Source of the DNA: Clostridiales bacterium
GTDB taxonomy: Bacteria; Bacillota; Clostridia; Lachnospirales; CAG-274
Assembly (NCBI GenBank): GCA_021203425.1
Contig: JAJQBF010000058.1
Coordinates: 1 to 5,253 of the forward strand
Direction of reading: 5' to 3'
Length of the DNA stretch: 5,253 bases
The position numbers and the translations under genes were made by a program. Shown here piece after piece: positions 5,225 to 5,253 of the stretch (its first letter is position 1; each line of letters starts with the position of its first letter). The notes under the pieces are model-generated. The model saw only the letters and a list, made by a program, of their open reading frames with translations, had not been told where the DNA came from and ran no database searches.

Positions 5225-5253
5225 TAATATATAAGTTTATAACTGTCATAGAC

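Overview
The window looks like chromosomal DNA from a low-GC, Gram-positive anaerobe of the Clostridia type. The grounds are near-perfect GGAGG Shine-Dalgarno sites before most genes, AT-rich spacers, codon use rich in CTT, AAA and ATA, and a rubrerythrin. This is inference from composition and gene content; no RNA gene or other marker fixes the taxon. All genes are on the + strand, and I found no insertion sequence, CRISPR array, tRNA or rRNA.

Positions 1-384 hold a small unit. A perfect extended -10 (13-21) is followed by a hairpin with a U-run (56-92), then a strongly initiated 60-residue single-span membrane protein (121-303), then a good intrinsic terminator (319-355). Positions 385-4552 hold four tightly spaced genes that read as one operon: ychF (universally conserved P-loop NTPase), a DUF815-family AAA+ ATPase beginning at GTG 14 nt after ychF, a small membrane-anchored protein that overlaps the ATPase gene by ATGA, and a xylulokinase-type sugar kinase. 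Positions 4553-5253 hold a separate unit, rubrerythrin, with a textbook sigma-A-type promoter, an A-tract-rich upstream region and an inverted repeat over the -35 box.

The most notable observation is in the third operon gene. Its frame is broken at a run of eight A's (2894-2901). Removing one A joins it to 40 further codons that look fully protein-like and end at 3021-3023, 17 nt before the xylulokinase start. The intact product would be 134 residues rather than 114. This could be an assembly error, a recent mutation, or slippage at the A-run.

Functionally, the ATPase and the small membrane protein are the best candidates for acting together, because they overlap and are translationally coupled. 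The link to ychF and the sugar kinase is only positional. YchF (conserved redox cysteine) and rubrerythrin (peroxide reductase) both touch oxidative-stress biology but lie in separate transcription units. I see no clear previously undescribed system; the ATPase/membrane-protein pair is the closest candidate.
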